This document shows, one piece after another, positions 12,371-23,430 of a stretch of 64,000 nt of DNA (positions within the stretch are counted from its first letter, which is position 1; every line of letters starts with the position of its first letter). The position numbers and the translations under genes are program-made. The notes under the pieces were generated by a model that saw only the letters and a program-made list of their open reading frames with translations, made no database searches and was not told the DNA's origin. Origin of the DNA: Diphasiastrum complanatum (lineage: Eukaryota; Streptophyta; Lycopodiopsida; Lycopodiales; Lycopodiaceae); the NCBI GenBank assembly GCA_029204225.1, contig CM055097.1, forward strand, positions 37,873,106 through 37,937,105, read 5' to 3'.

Positions 12371-13286
12371 TCCAGCCGATCTGACACATGCAACTGCCTC
12401 TCCCCAAAATTCTTTAGGCAGAGAAGGTTCTAGCCTAATGGCTTTTGCACATTCACACAAAGTTCTATTTTTTCTCTCAGCAACTCCATTTTGCTGAGGA
12501 GTATATGAACAAGAAAACTCTCTTTGTCCTCTCTCTCACAAAGGTCTTTAAACTTTTTGGAAGTGTATTCTCCTCCACTATCACTTCTCAAAGCTTTCAG
12601 CTTGAAAGGAAACTGCTTTTCTATAGAAGCTTTGAAAGTAAGAAAAACATCATAGACCATGGCTTTTGAAGACAACATATAGATCCAAGAATATCTTGTA
12701 TAATCATCTACAAAAGAGACAAAGCAGTTTGCTCCTCCTTTGCTCTTAGTTGATGAGAAATGATCATCAGAGTGTACAAGCTCAAATGGTTGCTTTGTCT
12801 TGATACTTGATCTAGGAAAAGGCCTTCTGTGTGATTTTGCCAGCACACAAGCTTCACAAGGTAGAAGCTCCTTTGATAGTGTCTTTGGTAAACCAACAAC
12901 CTTTCCTTCTTTGACCATAGATTGCATGGCTTTGAAATTGGGATGTCCCAATCTCTTGTGCTACAGATCCTCCTGTAGAACCTTGGTCTCATAAGCAATA
13001 TCTGAAATGTTAGCACTCTCCCTAGAATCTAGTTTGTACAACTTACCAATTCTAGATCCTCTAGCAATAACTTCATTTTCTCTTGAGATTATACACTTGT
13101 CAACTTGAAACTTGACATCCAATCCACTATCAAACAACTGTCCTACACTAATGAGATTCTTAGTCAATCTAGGTACATACAGTACATCATGTAAGCAAAA
13201 AGATTTTGATGATGATGCATGTAGTGGAATACTACCTATTCCTTCAAATCTACACTCTACATCATTAGCAGTATAGATTGATCTTT
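12366..13286 (-). pseudogene. Copia protease-integrase fragment
   Basis: Reading from 13286 down: IGSIPLHASSSK, VPRLTKNLISVGQLFDSGLDVKF, LGHPNFKAM, CEACVLAKSHRRPF, FVDDYTRYSW, ALRSDSGGEYTS, then LPKEFWGEAV at the junction. It resembles the full copia at 48-54 kb closely. There are no LTRs. Both ends sit inside gypsy coding sequence, so this is an internal fragment with sharp joins. Confidence 0.85.
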
Positions 13287-14230
13287 TTGGCCATTAGGGA
13301 AGAGAATGAGGGATCAGACGACGAATATCCATCCACCCATACTCTACTCCCTTGATAGCATCATCATCATCAACAACTTCCACTCTATCCATAGAACTGC
13401 TGATGGAACAAATGACAAAATTACACAAACAGCAGATGGAGCAGCTTACGACACAGTTTGATCAAGAACTGAAAGCCTTACAAGGAGCTGTAGCAGCAAT
13501 TCCAAATCTACCAGAACAAAACCAGCTACAGTATCCCCAACGGGAAATTGTATGGTGTTCAGTATGCACTTAAAACCATACAACAAACGAGTGCCCAGTC
13601 CTAAAGCAAAATCTGAGACTGACCCATAGATTTTGCCAGTTTTGCAATGCAACATCGCACAATACGACATTTTGCCCATTTAACCCCCAGATTGTTCAGC
13701 ATAAAAGTAGTCCTTATCAGACTTCCTATCCATATCATCAAGGGGCACCAAATGCGGCACCGAGGTACGGTGCACTGAATAATCAACAACGTATGGCCTT
13801 ACTTGCACCACCGGGGCCAACCAATCAACAAGTGGCCCACGTAAACTTGACAGCAACAGAACCAAAGATGCCAGTACCACCTCAACCTGAGCAGCAGCAC
13901 TGGTATGGGCTGGATGAACCATATATGGATCCTGTCATAAATGAATATATTGCGGCCTATGCAGCTCAAACTTAGCGTCAAGGCGGAAGAAATTACGGTT
14001 GCTACGGATGTGGCGAAGGACACAGAATTGTTGAATGTTCTTACAAGGGGCAATATACATCCTTCTACTGAGAATGCGGTTATGGACACTGCTACAAGAA
14101 TTGTCCATTGATACCTGGGACTAGCGCACCATTGAACTTCATTGCAATACAACAAGCAACAGTTCCAGCAGGGATGCCATCGGAAAGGCAACAATTCCAT
14201 GCCCCTGTGTTAGCCGTTACGTGAGCACAA
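13287..14230 (+). pseudogene. Gypsy gag C-terminus with four zinc knuckles
   Basis: Starts in REENEGSDDEYPS and matches the gags at 42.9 and 44.5 kb (LLMEQMTKLHKQQMEQLTT). Four Cys/His knuckles follow: CSVC..H..C near 13555, CQFC..H..C near 13640, CYGCGEGHRIVEC near 14001, and ECGYGHCYKNC near 14074. Three have CX2CX3HX4C spacing instead of the usual X4. Stops near 13571 and 13973 break it. Confidence 0.75.
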
Positions 14231-14365
14231 AAGAGGAAGGAAGTGGCTCCCTCACCACCACCATCGGTCACTGATGACCAACCCTCAACTTCAGTGCCAT
14301 ATTTCAACGTGAGAGAAGAAAGGAGACAGTACCAAAAGATACAACACTGGGTATAGAGAGCACAA

Positions 14366-15262
14366 GTGGAGGAAAAAGAGCAAAAAGTGGACAATCCTAT
14401 GGAACCTCCTGCTGATGGCGAACGAGAACCACGAACGGGCTCACCATTGCACACTAATCAAAATGATCGATTACATCGTCATGAACCACCTTTCCAGATG
14501 CTGGATCCTGAGGAACCATGCACTGAAAGGCTCACAAGCTTGCTGGTGAGCCGTGTTAGTTTACTCCTCGGGAAATTATTGTGGATTGCACCACAAGCTA
14601 AAAGCCTTCTAGTTGAATGGGCCAAAGCGGACGCGGAGACAATAGCACCAAATCCCATATACTATACGAGCTACGAAGAGACTAGTAACATTCTCCACAT
14701 TGGGGCAACGTGGAAAAGCAAGGAACACAACATCACCCTGCCAATCAAACACAAGAGATTCGAGGACAAGGAAACAGTAGTAGATGGAGAATCAGGTGTC
14801 AATCTAATGTCCACTACTTTGTACCAAAAGTGGGGTCTACAGGGATTGAAGCCAGCAAGATTCGCTATCAAGCTAGCGGATCAATCCTGTGTAAAACCAA
14901 AGGGTGTGTTGCCGATATCCCTGTAAAAATAGCATGCATGTAGTTTGTGATCACCTTTGTCATAATGGATATACTTGAATCTTCAACTACATACGGTGTT
15001 TTACTAGGAAGACCATGGTTGAGGACTGCGCAAGTAGTACACAACTAGGGTATGGGAAACTCACCTTTGAGAACAGAGAGCAAGCTGTAAAGGTTGATCC
15101 AACCACATGGGTGGTGAAACCACTTGCACCCAAGGCTGATGACGGATCATCCACGATAGATCACACAATAGATCGCCCAAGGCAAGCCACGGATGGTCAC
15201 TACAATTCAGAGACGGATGTCATGAGATGGACAGATGCATTAGCAATGATTGACTGCCAAGC
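14366..15262 (+). pseudogene. Gypsy aspartic protease region
   Basis: Contains ETVVDGESGVNLMS (about 14775), the plant gypsy-type protease site D-G-x-S-G in place of D-T/S-G, then GLQGLKPARFAIKLAD and LLGRPWLRTAQVVH. It ends in DVMRWTDALAMIDC at about 15262, exactly where a copia gag begins on the other strand. A close reverse-strand homologue lies at 17.0-18.0 kb. Confidence 0.75.
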
Positions 15263-16195
15263 ATGTCAATACGAACTGGTCGTTGCACTATGTGCTTGTT
15301 GTTGGAACTGCTTCTTCTTTTCGTTGTTATACTTCAAAGTTCGACAGTCCTTGATTTTGTGGCCAGTCCTCTTACAATATTTGCAAAATAGTTTCTGCAC
15401 TAGTTGGAACGATAAAGAGGTTGAATTCGATCCTGAACCAGATTTTGGTCCAGTTTTCATGTTGCTCTTCTTGTTAGTATAACCTAAATTTGTAGATCTC
15501 TTGGATCTAAACTTCTAATTTTTCGAATATAGAACTTGAGGATCCGATTCTGAGCTTAAGGAGGATGCAGATCTTCTGATCTCCTCTTGTAGGAGCAGCA
15601 AAATCACTCTTGACAGAGTGATGTGCTCTTGGGTCAAAATTGCCATGACCCAATTTTTGTAGGCTTCAGATAGACTCATTAATAGAGTCATGAGAGCATC
15701 AGAATCTTCTATGACTAAGCCAGTTGTAGTCATTTGCTCCATAAGATTTTTGAAAGTGTTGAGGTGATTCGAAACACTCTCTACATTAGACATTCTCAGG
15801 GTGCAGAATTTCTTCCTCAAGTGTAACTTGGAAGTTACATCTCTGATATCGTAGAGGGTTGCTAGGATGTCCCATGCATCCTTAGCAGTCTGAGCAGCAT
15901 GTATGTGGCTGATCTAAGTATCCTTGATGTTGAGGATGATCATGGCAGATGCTTTGCCATCTCTCAGTCTCCACTTGGTGATGATGGCTACATCACCTTC
16001 TTGTTTGAGCTCTGTGCCATCAACTGTGTCCCACAGTTTTCTAGCTAGTAGTATAACCTTCATCTTCAATTTCCAAAGATGGTAGTTATCTCCATCGAGT
16101 TTGTCAATGAGAGATGAACTAGATGATGGATCCATTCTGGTTGAATGAGATTGTTGATAGAAACAACGATTGTCAAAATATTTTTGGCTACGCAT
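15263..16195 (-). pseudogene. Copia element C gag
   Basis: From 16195 down: MDPSSSSSLIDKLDGDNYH, WKLKMKVILLARKLWDTV, TAKDAWDILATLYD, LHLRKKFCTLRMSNVESV and the zinc knuckle CKYCKRTGHKIKDC. The copia gag order is complete but has stops near 15914 and 15515. It is cut at 15263, so no pol remains. Its own 5' LTR and primer site follow upstream on the same strand. Confidence 0.85.
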
Positions 16196-16266
16196 TTGCT
16201 AGAAAAGACGTCTTGGTAAAAACAAGATTGATAATCCGTAGTAGAAATCCAGATTATGAAAGGCCT

Positions 16267-16278
16267 GCTCTAATACCA
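16267..16278 (-). promoter_or_regulatory. Primer-binding site of copia element C
   Basis: On the reverse strand TGGTATTAGAGC, one mismatch from the initiator tRNA-Met site, directly 3' of the LTR. Confidence 0.7.
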
Positions 16279-16994
16279 TGTCGTAAATCAAGAGGACAGG
16301 TAGCAAAAGCTTGAGAGTAGGCATGTACGAATGCAAACACAATAGTTAGCAGCAGCAATACTCAAGATGAATGATTCATACAGATTGCACAAGTGAACAA
16401 TACAGTAGTGAGGCAAAAATTGCACTCTAATTAATATCAACAATGAGTACAATGGCTTGAGGTGATAACTTCAACTTGAATGTTGAGCGTGAATACGCTG
16501 TCCACAGAAAACTTTGATAATAAAATCTTACTTAGCTTGATTCAACTAGTAATATATATATATATATATATATATTTACAAGTGTCTTCTAAAAATATCT
16601 TACAGGCACTGAATGCTATTTATGTCGGTCTTTGTATATGTACAAAGTAGGTAACCGCCCTTGGGATATTTAATCGTCCAGCTGTTTTTTAGGGTTGATG
16701 ATAAGTTGGCGCTGTCAATTTACCTTTGTTGCAAAAATATGAAAAACCCGAAGGTGCCTTGGAATAGAGAATGAATGCAAATCCCAAAGGTGCCCAAAAA
16801 GGTAAAGGCAGAGAAATGCGAAAAACCTGAAGGTAGGCCTGAAATGGATTTCAAGGCATTTTGGTTACTGTATCGCATTTTTTCCGAAGGTGCAAAAAAT
16901 GTGAAGGTCCGACAAGAAGGTAGTCGGACTTCGGCTGTTTTCAGGATGCACATCACTTGAACGATTTGTTAAAGCTGAGTATTAAAATCTAACA
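16279..16994 (-). repeat. 5' LTR of copia element C
   Basis: About 716 bases between TGTTAGATTTTAATAC (reverse strand, from 16994) and the primer site. It contains a (TA)n tract at about 16551-16575 and the CGAAGGTGC/AAAAACCGAAGG words also present in the LTR at 4.4-5.9 kb. The matching 3' LTR is absent. Confidence 0.7.
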
Positions 16995-16999
16995 GGGTG

Positions 17000-18015
17000 G
17001 ATCTATCTTGGAGACTTTAGCCATGGTCGATCTCTATGGTGGCTGAGCTAGTCACTTTCTTCATTCCATAGCGATCTGGATCCATATGTTGCAGGACCTA
17101 CTCATCAGTCAGCTCAGTCTCCTTGTTGTAGGTAAAAGCATGTTGCCAAGGGACTAAATCATCGTCCATAGGGTTCTCAATAGCTTCCACTGACAGCCAT
17201 GTTACATTGATCATATTCATCCCAAAAGTGATTGGTGTGTCCATGGTGTAGCACTTGGGTGAAGAAGTGTTGGGTTCTGGGTCTAAATCCGATTGACAAG
17301 CATGCCCACAGTCATACAGTCAACAATTGCCAATGCGTTCGTCCATCTCACAATATCCATTTCAGAGTCGTAATGACCTTCCCTTGGCTTGCGCTAGGCG
17401 ATCAATTGTGTGATCAGTGATGGACGATTTGTCATCAGTTTTTGGTATAATCGATTTCACTGCCCATGTGGTTGGATCAACCTTTACAGCTTGTTCTTTG
17501 TTTTCAAAGGTGAGTTTCCCGGTTCCCCAATTGTGAACCACTTGCGCGGTCCTCAACCAAGGTCTTTCTAGTAAAACGTAGTAGGCCGAAGGGGACTCTG
17601 GTATGTCCATCTCAACAAAAGTGATTACAAAATGCATTCCCACTATTTTCACTAGGATGTTGTCAACTAACCCCTTTGGTTTTACATAGGATTGATTTGC
17701 TAGATTCATGGCAAAAATTTTGTTGGTTTCAATCCTTGTAAACCCCATTTTTTATACAAGATAATGGACATCAAATTTACACCCGATTCTCCATCTAACA
17801 TTGTTGCTTTGTCCTTGAACCTCTTGTGGTGGATTGGCAGGGAGATGTTGTGTTCTTCACTTTTCCACGCTGCTCCAATATGGAGGATGTTGCTCGTTCC
17901 ATTGTAACTCGCACAGTATAAGGGCTCTTTTGGTGCTATTTCTGGTTTTGCTTTGGCCCATTCAGTTACAATGCTCTTGGCTTGCGGTGCAATCTGCAGT
18001 TATTAGAGGAGTTAC
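17000..18015 (-). pseudogene. Gypsy protease region, inverted relative to 14.4-15.3 kb
   Basis: Read in reverse from 18015: IAPQAKS, NILHIGAAWKSEEHNIS, DGESGVNLMS (near 17790), GLQGL-like text, LLERPWLRTAQVVHNW, VDPTTWAVKS and DALAIVDC near 17310. It matches 14590-15262 almost segment by segment but on the opposite strand, with copia element C between them. The two may be arms of one rearranged element or two insertions of the same family. Confidence 0.7.
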
Positions 18016-18360
18016 AAACATCAAAAGGGTCGTCTAAGAAATGCCACGTAGGACAAAAAAAAACGCCGGATTTTAAAAATTCGACGGACTTTCAGGTCCA
18101 GTTTAGCTTAACCTTACTAGTAATGTGTAGTTAACATGACACGATTATGATGCATGGAATTGTGACTTCAAGAACCTATGACGCTCATTAACTAACTTTT
18201 TCAAATTGGAAAATGAGATTGTGTCCCTCGTTTTAACTAGCGAGAGAATAAACATAGAATCTCAGGTACGCCATGGATGAAGAAGAGTGTCTATTTTCTT
18301 TTACTGGCTTATTGTGAAAGATTGACGACTTATGGTGTTGCAAACTCGGTTTAGAAAATA
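18016..18360. other. Spacer upstream of transposase copy 1
   Basis: No coding match. It probably contains the 5' non-coding part or an early exon of the DNA transposon, but the second copy is truncated here, so no comparison is possible. Confidence 0.3.
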
Positions 18361-18374
18361 TAGGTTTAGAATGT

Positions 18375-19271
18375 ATGTTAAATGGTTTTCTTGCCGACTA
18401 TAGAGAAAAAGAGACCGCATTATTACAAACCAAAGAAGAGAATGCACGTTTACATAATATTATGTTAAATTTGAATGCAAGTAATGATCAATTCCGACAA
18501 GTTGTTCAGACATTACGTATATCAAATGACCAGATAAAAGAAGAAACTCGCATACTAGATAAGAAATTAAAAAGAAACAAGCGAAAAAGAATTTTGAAGG
18601 ACATTGATGAGCTTTCACTAAATGGAGGCCAATGAAGAAAAAGGATTCAAGCATTCCAGTAAGGATTTGATTTGAATCAGTTTTATTTTTGTTTTGTGAA
18701 GTAGCATGACATTTATTATGTGTCCTATTTGGGTTTCTTGATTTTCATAATCATTTGCAGATCAGCATTGGTTGCAAATGAGCATCTGAGGGACAATGAC
18801 CTGATCGAAAAATCACTGAGTTCGGTATTGACAACCAAGTCCACAAAGTCTTTATTAGACAATAATCGATATTCTCACATCAAGTCCAAGGTCACTGAGG
18901 CTTTGATGAACGAGGTCGGTAAGGTAATCAACCGAACGTTAATTCAAGGAGCATGTGATTTCTCAGGTATTAGCAGGGAGGCATATGCCAATATATATAA
19001 AATTATTAAAGAGGCTTTTGGACATTTGCATGTAAGAAAATTTTCCATTCCTCGCCCTTTTCAGATAAGATTGGAGAGCGATGTATTGAATAAGGGTATG
19101 CAAAACGTCATTGGAATCCCTTTTTCACATCAATTCAAAGTCTGGCAATTTGTCATATGATTCTACCAACAATTTATTTGTGGATTTGATTTATTGAAAT
19201 TTATAGTGAAATTCTATAATATCACAAGTGTTAGTATGAGCAAACTTATTCTGGTGGTCAAGCTAGATCCA
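18375..19271 (+). pseudogene. DNA transposon copy 1, 5' half of transposase
   Basis: Exon 1 (18375 to about 18658) encodes a Lys/Glu coiled coil ([17 protein letters not shown]) ending in a Lys-rich RNKRKRILK stretch that may be a nuclear signal. A TGA near 18633 interrupts it where copy 2 has Pro. An intron (donor GTAAGG near 18659, acceptor TTGCAG near 18760) precedes exon 2: NRYSHIKSKVTEALMNEVGK, CDFSGISREAY, FSIPRPFQIRLESDVL. It ends at KLILVVKLD (19266-19268), the presumed first catalytic Asp, then breaks off. The 3' half lies inverted at 22.19-23.43 kb. Confidence 0.7.
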
Positions 19272-19274
19272 GCA

Positions 19275-20234
19275 AATGGATGTCAAACCTACTTTTCAAT
19301 AATGGAGTATTGGATGAAGAGGTATATTTAGAGCAACCTCAAGAGTTTGTTGAGCCAGGAAGAGATCATTTGGTTTGTAAACTCAACAAAGCCATATATG
19401 GATTGAAGCAAGCACCATGAGCATGGTACTCTTGCATTGATGAGCACTTCAAGTGAAGGAAAATGGTAAAGAGTGATACTGATTCTAATCTTTACATTCT
19501 AAGGCAATATTTAGATATAGTGTTCATTGTGTTGTACGTGGATGATTTGATTATTACAGGAAGTAATGAGAGGTTAATTAATAAAATCAAATCAAATCTT
19601 TCCAATGCTTTTGACATGAGTGACCTAGGATTGATGTACTACTGTCTTGGCATTGAAGTATGGAAAAAAAGAAGACATGATCTTTCTTACACAAAGCAAA
19701 TATGCACGAGATTTGCTTTATAAGTTCAATATGCAGGATTGTAAGCCCTTGAGTACTCCTATGGATGTCAACATGAAGCTTACTGCACATGATGAATCTG
19801 AGAAAGTGGATGCTTATTTGTATAGATAGTTGGTGGGTAGTTTGATTTATTTGACACACACACGACCTGATATTTCTTATGTTGTTGGTGTTGTTAGTCA
19901 ATTTATGCAAGATCCTAATCAAACAAACTGGAAGTCTGCTAAACGTATTCTCAGATACATTCGAGGGACATTGAATTTTGGTTTGAAGTATGATCAACCT
20001 AAAGCGCCAATGTTGGTAGGCTATACAAATTCCGATTGGGCAGGTAATATTGATAACAGAAGATCTACCAATGGTCATACATTCAGTTATGGTACAACTG
20101 CAATTTCATGGAACAGTAAAAAACAACCTACAGTAGCTTTATCATCAACGAAAGCTGAATATCGAGCACTTAGCAATGCTACACAAGAAGCGGTATGGTT
20201 GCGAAGATTGCCTGTGGATTTAGGCCAGCCATAG
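19275..20234 (+). pseudogene. Copia RT palm and RNase H (3' half of a split pol)
   Basis: Starts at MDVKPTF and continues NGVLDEEVYLEQPQEF, KAIYGLKQAP, VLYVDDLIITGS (YVDD intact), then RPDISYVVGVVSQFM, KRILRYIRGTLNFGLKY, NSDWAGNIDNRRST, STKAEYRAL. Stops near 19420, 19455 and 19827 and frame changes make it dead. The matching 5' half is on the other strand at 23430-23751. The gene ends early, at VDLGQP. Confidence 0.85.
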
Positions 20235-20780
20235 GTGGATGCGTTTTCTCTCTCTATCAGGGTTCAGGGTTTATATGTACATTTTATATTCAGTATGATT
20301 GTAGTGTGATATAGTGATATTGTGTGTTCTTCTTCCGCCTCCCTACTTGGTGATTGCTTATGGTGAATGCTTGATGTTGCATATCGAATTCTTGACAATA
20401 ATCTGAACGATGTTCAGAATATGTGTATATACATAACAGGTGTGTAGATGTAAAAGTACAGAGTGGATGTGTTGTCTGTAGGAGTTCGTGGGTGGCTGCA
20501 ATCATTGTCCAATCTGTTAGCGCAACTGCATGGAGTGAGCGTAAAAGGGGTGCGACGTCAGCCAGTGCTGAAGTGAACGTTGGTGATGATACAACATCTC
20601 CTCCCCAGCATCCATTAAATGTTTGGCTACGTAATCTAGAATGACTGTGATTTCTATTACTAAAGTTCTCTTCATTCTGATAGGCGTAGTCATGCTTACA
20701 GAGAGAGTCAAATAATTCATTCCGCTGCAAACGAACATTTTTTGTTCGAGTTCACTTCTCGTTCGTTTCTTGTTCGTGTT
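20235..20780. other. Spacer with no recognisable gene
   Basis: Frames here are short and without motifs. There is a TTGTTCG/CTCGTTCG-rich stretch near 20740-20780. It could be the 3' end of the DNA transposon or a copia LTR relic. Confidence 0.3.
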
Positions 20781-20782
20781 TG

Positions 20783-20881
20783 TCATGTATTCTCCCCCCT
20801 CTCTCCAATAGCCCTTTGTACAGGAGAACAAGGAGGCGGGGCAAATGTGGGAAGACGTGCTGTCTGCTTGGTATAAGCCAT
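20783..20881 (-). pseudogene. Histone H3 tail-like ORF in transposon copy 1
   Basis: On the reverse strand from 20881 the frame reads MAYTKQTARLPTF. It differs from the universal H3 tail MARTKQTAR only at residue 3, then diverges into Pro-rich sequence and stops after 32 codons. No histone fold follows here. It has the same strand and relative place as the H3-like ORF of copy 2 (58595): just after the TATCG/ACGCG repeats, on the transposase strand. Nine residues alone would be weak; the matching context in both copies supports it. Confidence 0.45.
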
Positions 20882-20885
20882 TTGA

Positions 20886-21020
20886 AGCTGAGGTATCGTT
20901 ATGACGCACCAAACAGAAAGAACAGTGGATATCAGATTAGGGGGCGCGTAATGACGATATGGGAGATGGCATATCGCTACGACGCACGGAGGGGGAAGCT
21001 GTATTGGTATCTGACTGTCT
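20886..21020. repeat. TATCG..ACGCG inverted repeats, copy 1
   Basis: Words such as TATCGTTATGACGCA, GCGCGTAATGACGATATGG and ATATCGCTACGACGCAC occur within 130 bases in both orientations, directly upstream of the H3-tail ORF. The same vocabulary (TATCGCCATCACGCGAA) recurs at 58340-58590 upstream of the H3-like ORF there. Confidence 0.6.
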
Positions 21021-21159
21021 GGGCGCGTGGGAGCAATATGCAGATAGCGAGGAGCACAAGTGAACGGAAAAAATCTGAGGAGCGCTATGGAACGAAAATT
21101 CGAAATGAAAATATGAGCCGAAAACTTCCTTTTATACCTGCAGAACGTCCCATCATTAT

Positions 21160-21430
21160 CACACGTGCGATGTGACACATCCAATCCCCGCACGTGTGGT
21201 GACACATGTCATCACAAGAACCTATCATGTGTCAGGACATCACAGGTCCGTACAATCATACGGCTGGCATGCACGTGCAAGGACATGTGTCACGATCTTG
21301 GCCACACACGTGTCACGGAACGACTAGTCTATACGATCGTATAGTTGGCATGCACGTGCAAGGACACGTGTCAAGATATGGAGTATACACATGTCATGCA
21401 ATGATTTGGCCATCGTTTCCACACGTGTGG
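21160..21430. repeat. CACGTG-rich subterminal repeat array, copy 1
   Basis: Two units of roughly 90 bases built from GGCATGCACGTGCAAGGACA and CACACGTGTCA, plus single CACGTG-like words around them. The same kind of array lies at 58010-58260 in copy 2, between transposase and H3-like ORF. Subterminal repeats of this sort usually bind the transposase. Confidence 0.6.
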
Positions 21431-21439
21431 ATCCAAGCT

Positions 21440-21985
21440 GACGAGGAGGATTTGGTAAGTACACCTTCTCACAAAAATCACTTACTATTTAACGTGTAAC
21501 TAATGATTGATCTGCTAGTTTGACTAACACTTAATTATGTGTTGTAGGAAATCGTTGAAGTTGATGCCTTTGCTAGCAGGCATGGAGGATTGAGAGAGAG
21601 ACAAGGCAGGAGATAGAAGGATGGCTCATTGGCTCATTATTTGAAATATTTTGTAAATAACAAAATTTGTATTCTTCATGAAAGGTTTTTTTGTAAATGC
21701 GGGAATCTTAATCATGGCCCTCAAGGCCCTATCTTATTTTGCCAAGGGCATAAATATCCAAAAATTACATATAGAATCATTTTTGTCAAAAGAGATGTTG
21801 CTCTTAAAGTGTTCAATTACGTGCCAGAAAATGTTCCTATGAGATCATCTGCTCTGGCAATTCTATCAGGATATATAGATATGAGCAAAAGGCGATCCAC
21901 TCAATTTTTGGATCCGTATGATAGAAAAAAGTTCCTTCATGACCACACAACAAAAATTGTCCTTAGAGACAATGAAAAAAAATGA
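21440..21985 (+). pseudogene. Second ORF of transposon copy 1, function unknown
   Basis: A frame of 118 codons (21629-21985), possibly spliced to an upstream exon ending DEEDL near 21453 through an intron with GTAAGT donor and TGTTGTAG acceptor (about 21548). It carries CKCGNLNHGPQG and FCQGHKY, a possible Cys/His metal site, then basic sequence. It points against the transposase 3' exons on the other strand, so the two genes converge. I do not recognise it. Copy 2 lacks it at the equivalent place. Confidence 0.35.
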
Positions 21986-22189
21986 TTGTACTCTTTTCCA
22001 TTTAATGTATGTAAAATTTGAGAATATTTGATCACATGCATTTGGTCTTTATTGAATGCCATCAATCTAATTTTGGCTTATAAATTTACATGCTTTTTTG
22101 AATCTTTGATATTCAGTTGATCTTATTGTGTATCGAACTTGAGCTCGTCTATAAAACCATTGGAATAGCTGAATGATGTAATTATTTTT

Positions 22190-23430
22190 TGAGGATGTTC
22201 CACCATGTTGTGCATTTCGATGAAATGCTGCTCTTGCCTACCAATGTGATTTCTCCATTCCTTGTGAGGACCATATACTCAAACTGCCATAGTTTTTTGC
22301 AAAAAATGATGCATGATGCCTTAGTATGTGCTGCAATATTAAAGATTTATGCATTGGTTAGAAAAAAATGCATTGGTTAGAATCTATCAAGCAAGTTATA
22401 CTAAAATAATAAAATTGTAAGACATTGTTCAAATGTATCTTACCATGTAGTGGGTGATGTGATGTGAGCCCCAAGCCACCCGAATTGCATCTACAAACTC
22501 TATTGTTATTTTCTCCAATAGGAGTGCATCTGCATAGGAAATTGTGTCTTTTCTAAGCACTTCAACCATATTATCGAGCTTTTTCCAAAATTCAACCTTG
22601 TTTACCCTTGTTGTTCCTTTATCTTCAAAGTCTTGTGTTGCAAAAATAACATCTTTCCAAACCGAGTATTGGATCTTAGATGACTCTTTAGAATGATTTG
22701 ATAAAATCGACGAGCTTTGACTCCTCCTATGCTAGGTTTACTGGGTACGTTTCCTCTTTTTCCCAAAAGCTTTTCATCTTTTTGTATTTTAGCATGTCCT
22801 TTGTGAAGGCCCGCTTTTGACAACACTTCCTCTAATCGAGTGATTGCTTGTTTTGATGCTGACTCTGGCTTAGTATTCCATGCAAACAAGATATGAAGAT
22901 ATATTAATTTCTCTATGATCCTCACCTCTCCGTGAAGTGTGCAAATATGCACATTTTGTAAAGGAATTGGTAGTACTGGTTTCCAGTTGGGATCTTCAAT
23001 ATCTCTTGAAACTCTTGTGTTCCTTGAAATGTCATTTGATGATTTCATACAATATAGACATGGATGTTTCGAATTTGCTCCATGAGATACATTGAACATA
23101 CATTTCAATGACTTCAAGTCTCCAGCTAAATGCCATTCCACAAAAAATTCACCTCTTTTAGGAACACTAAGTACTTTGCCATTCATATGATCCTTTATGA
23201 TATCTGCATAACTTGTTCTGCTAAAAATATAGGAAAGAACATCGTGATCCTCCTTGATAACCTGTTCAACATATGGAATCACAAGTTTTTATATATTCAG
23301 AACAATTACCAAAAGAAATTGCACATGAATAACAACCATTTTTATATGTTGTTTTCTGATTACACACTAAAGTTGAGATCCCTTGAGTTTGTTGCATTGC
23401 TCAATGCTCCATTCATGAGAGTAATACTGC
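22190..23430 (-). pseudogene. DNA transposon copy 1, 3' half of transposase (inverted)
   Basis: Reverse-strand exons: a short end matching copy 2 (about 23430-23390); exon 3 from about 23263 to 22450 with VIKEDHDVL, VEWHLAGDLKSLKCMFN (second Asp at 23118-23120), HGANSKHPCLYCMK (the CxxC), IPLQNVHICTLHGEVRIIEKL and FVDAIRVAWGSHH; exon 4 from about 22331 with HHASFFAKNYGSLSIWSSQG then MEKSH (Glu at 22253-22255). The exon 3/4 junction uses GTAAGA and TTGCAG, conserved in copy 2. All three presumed acidic residues survive, but the gene is cut from its 5' half. Confidence 0.7.
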
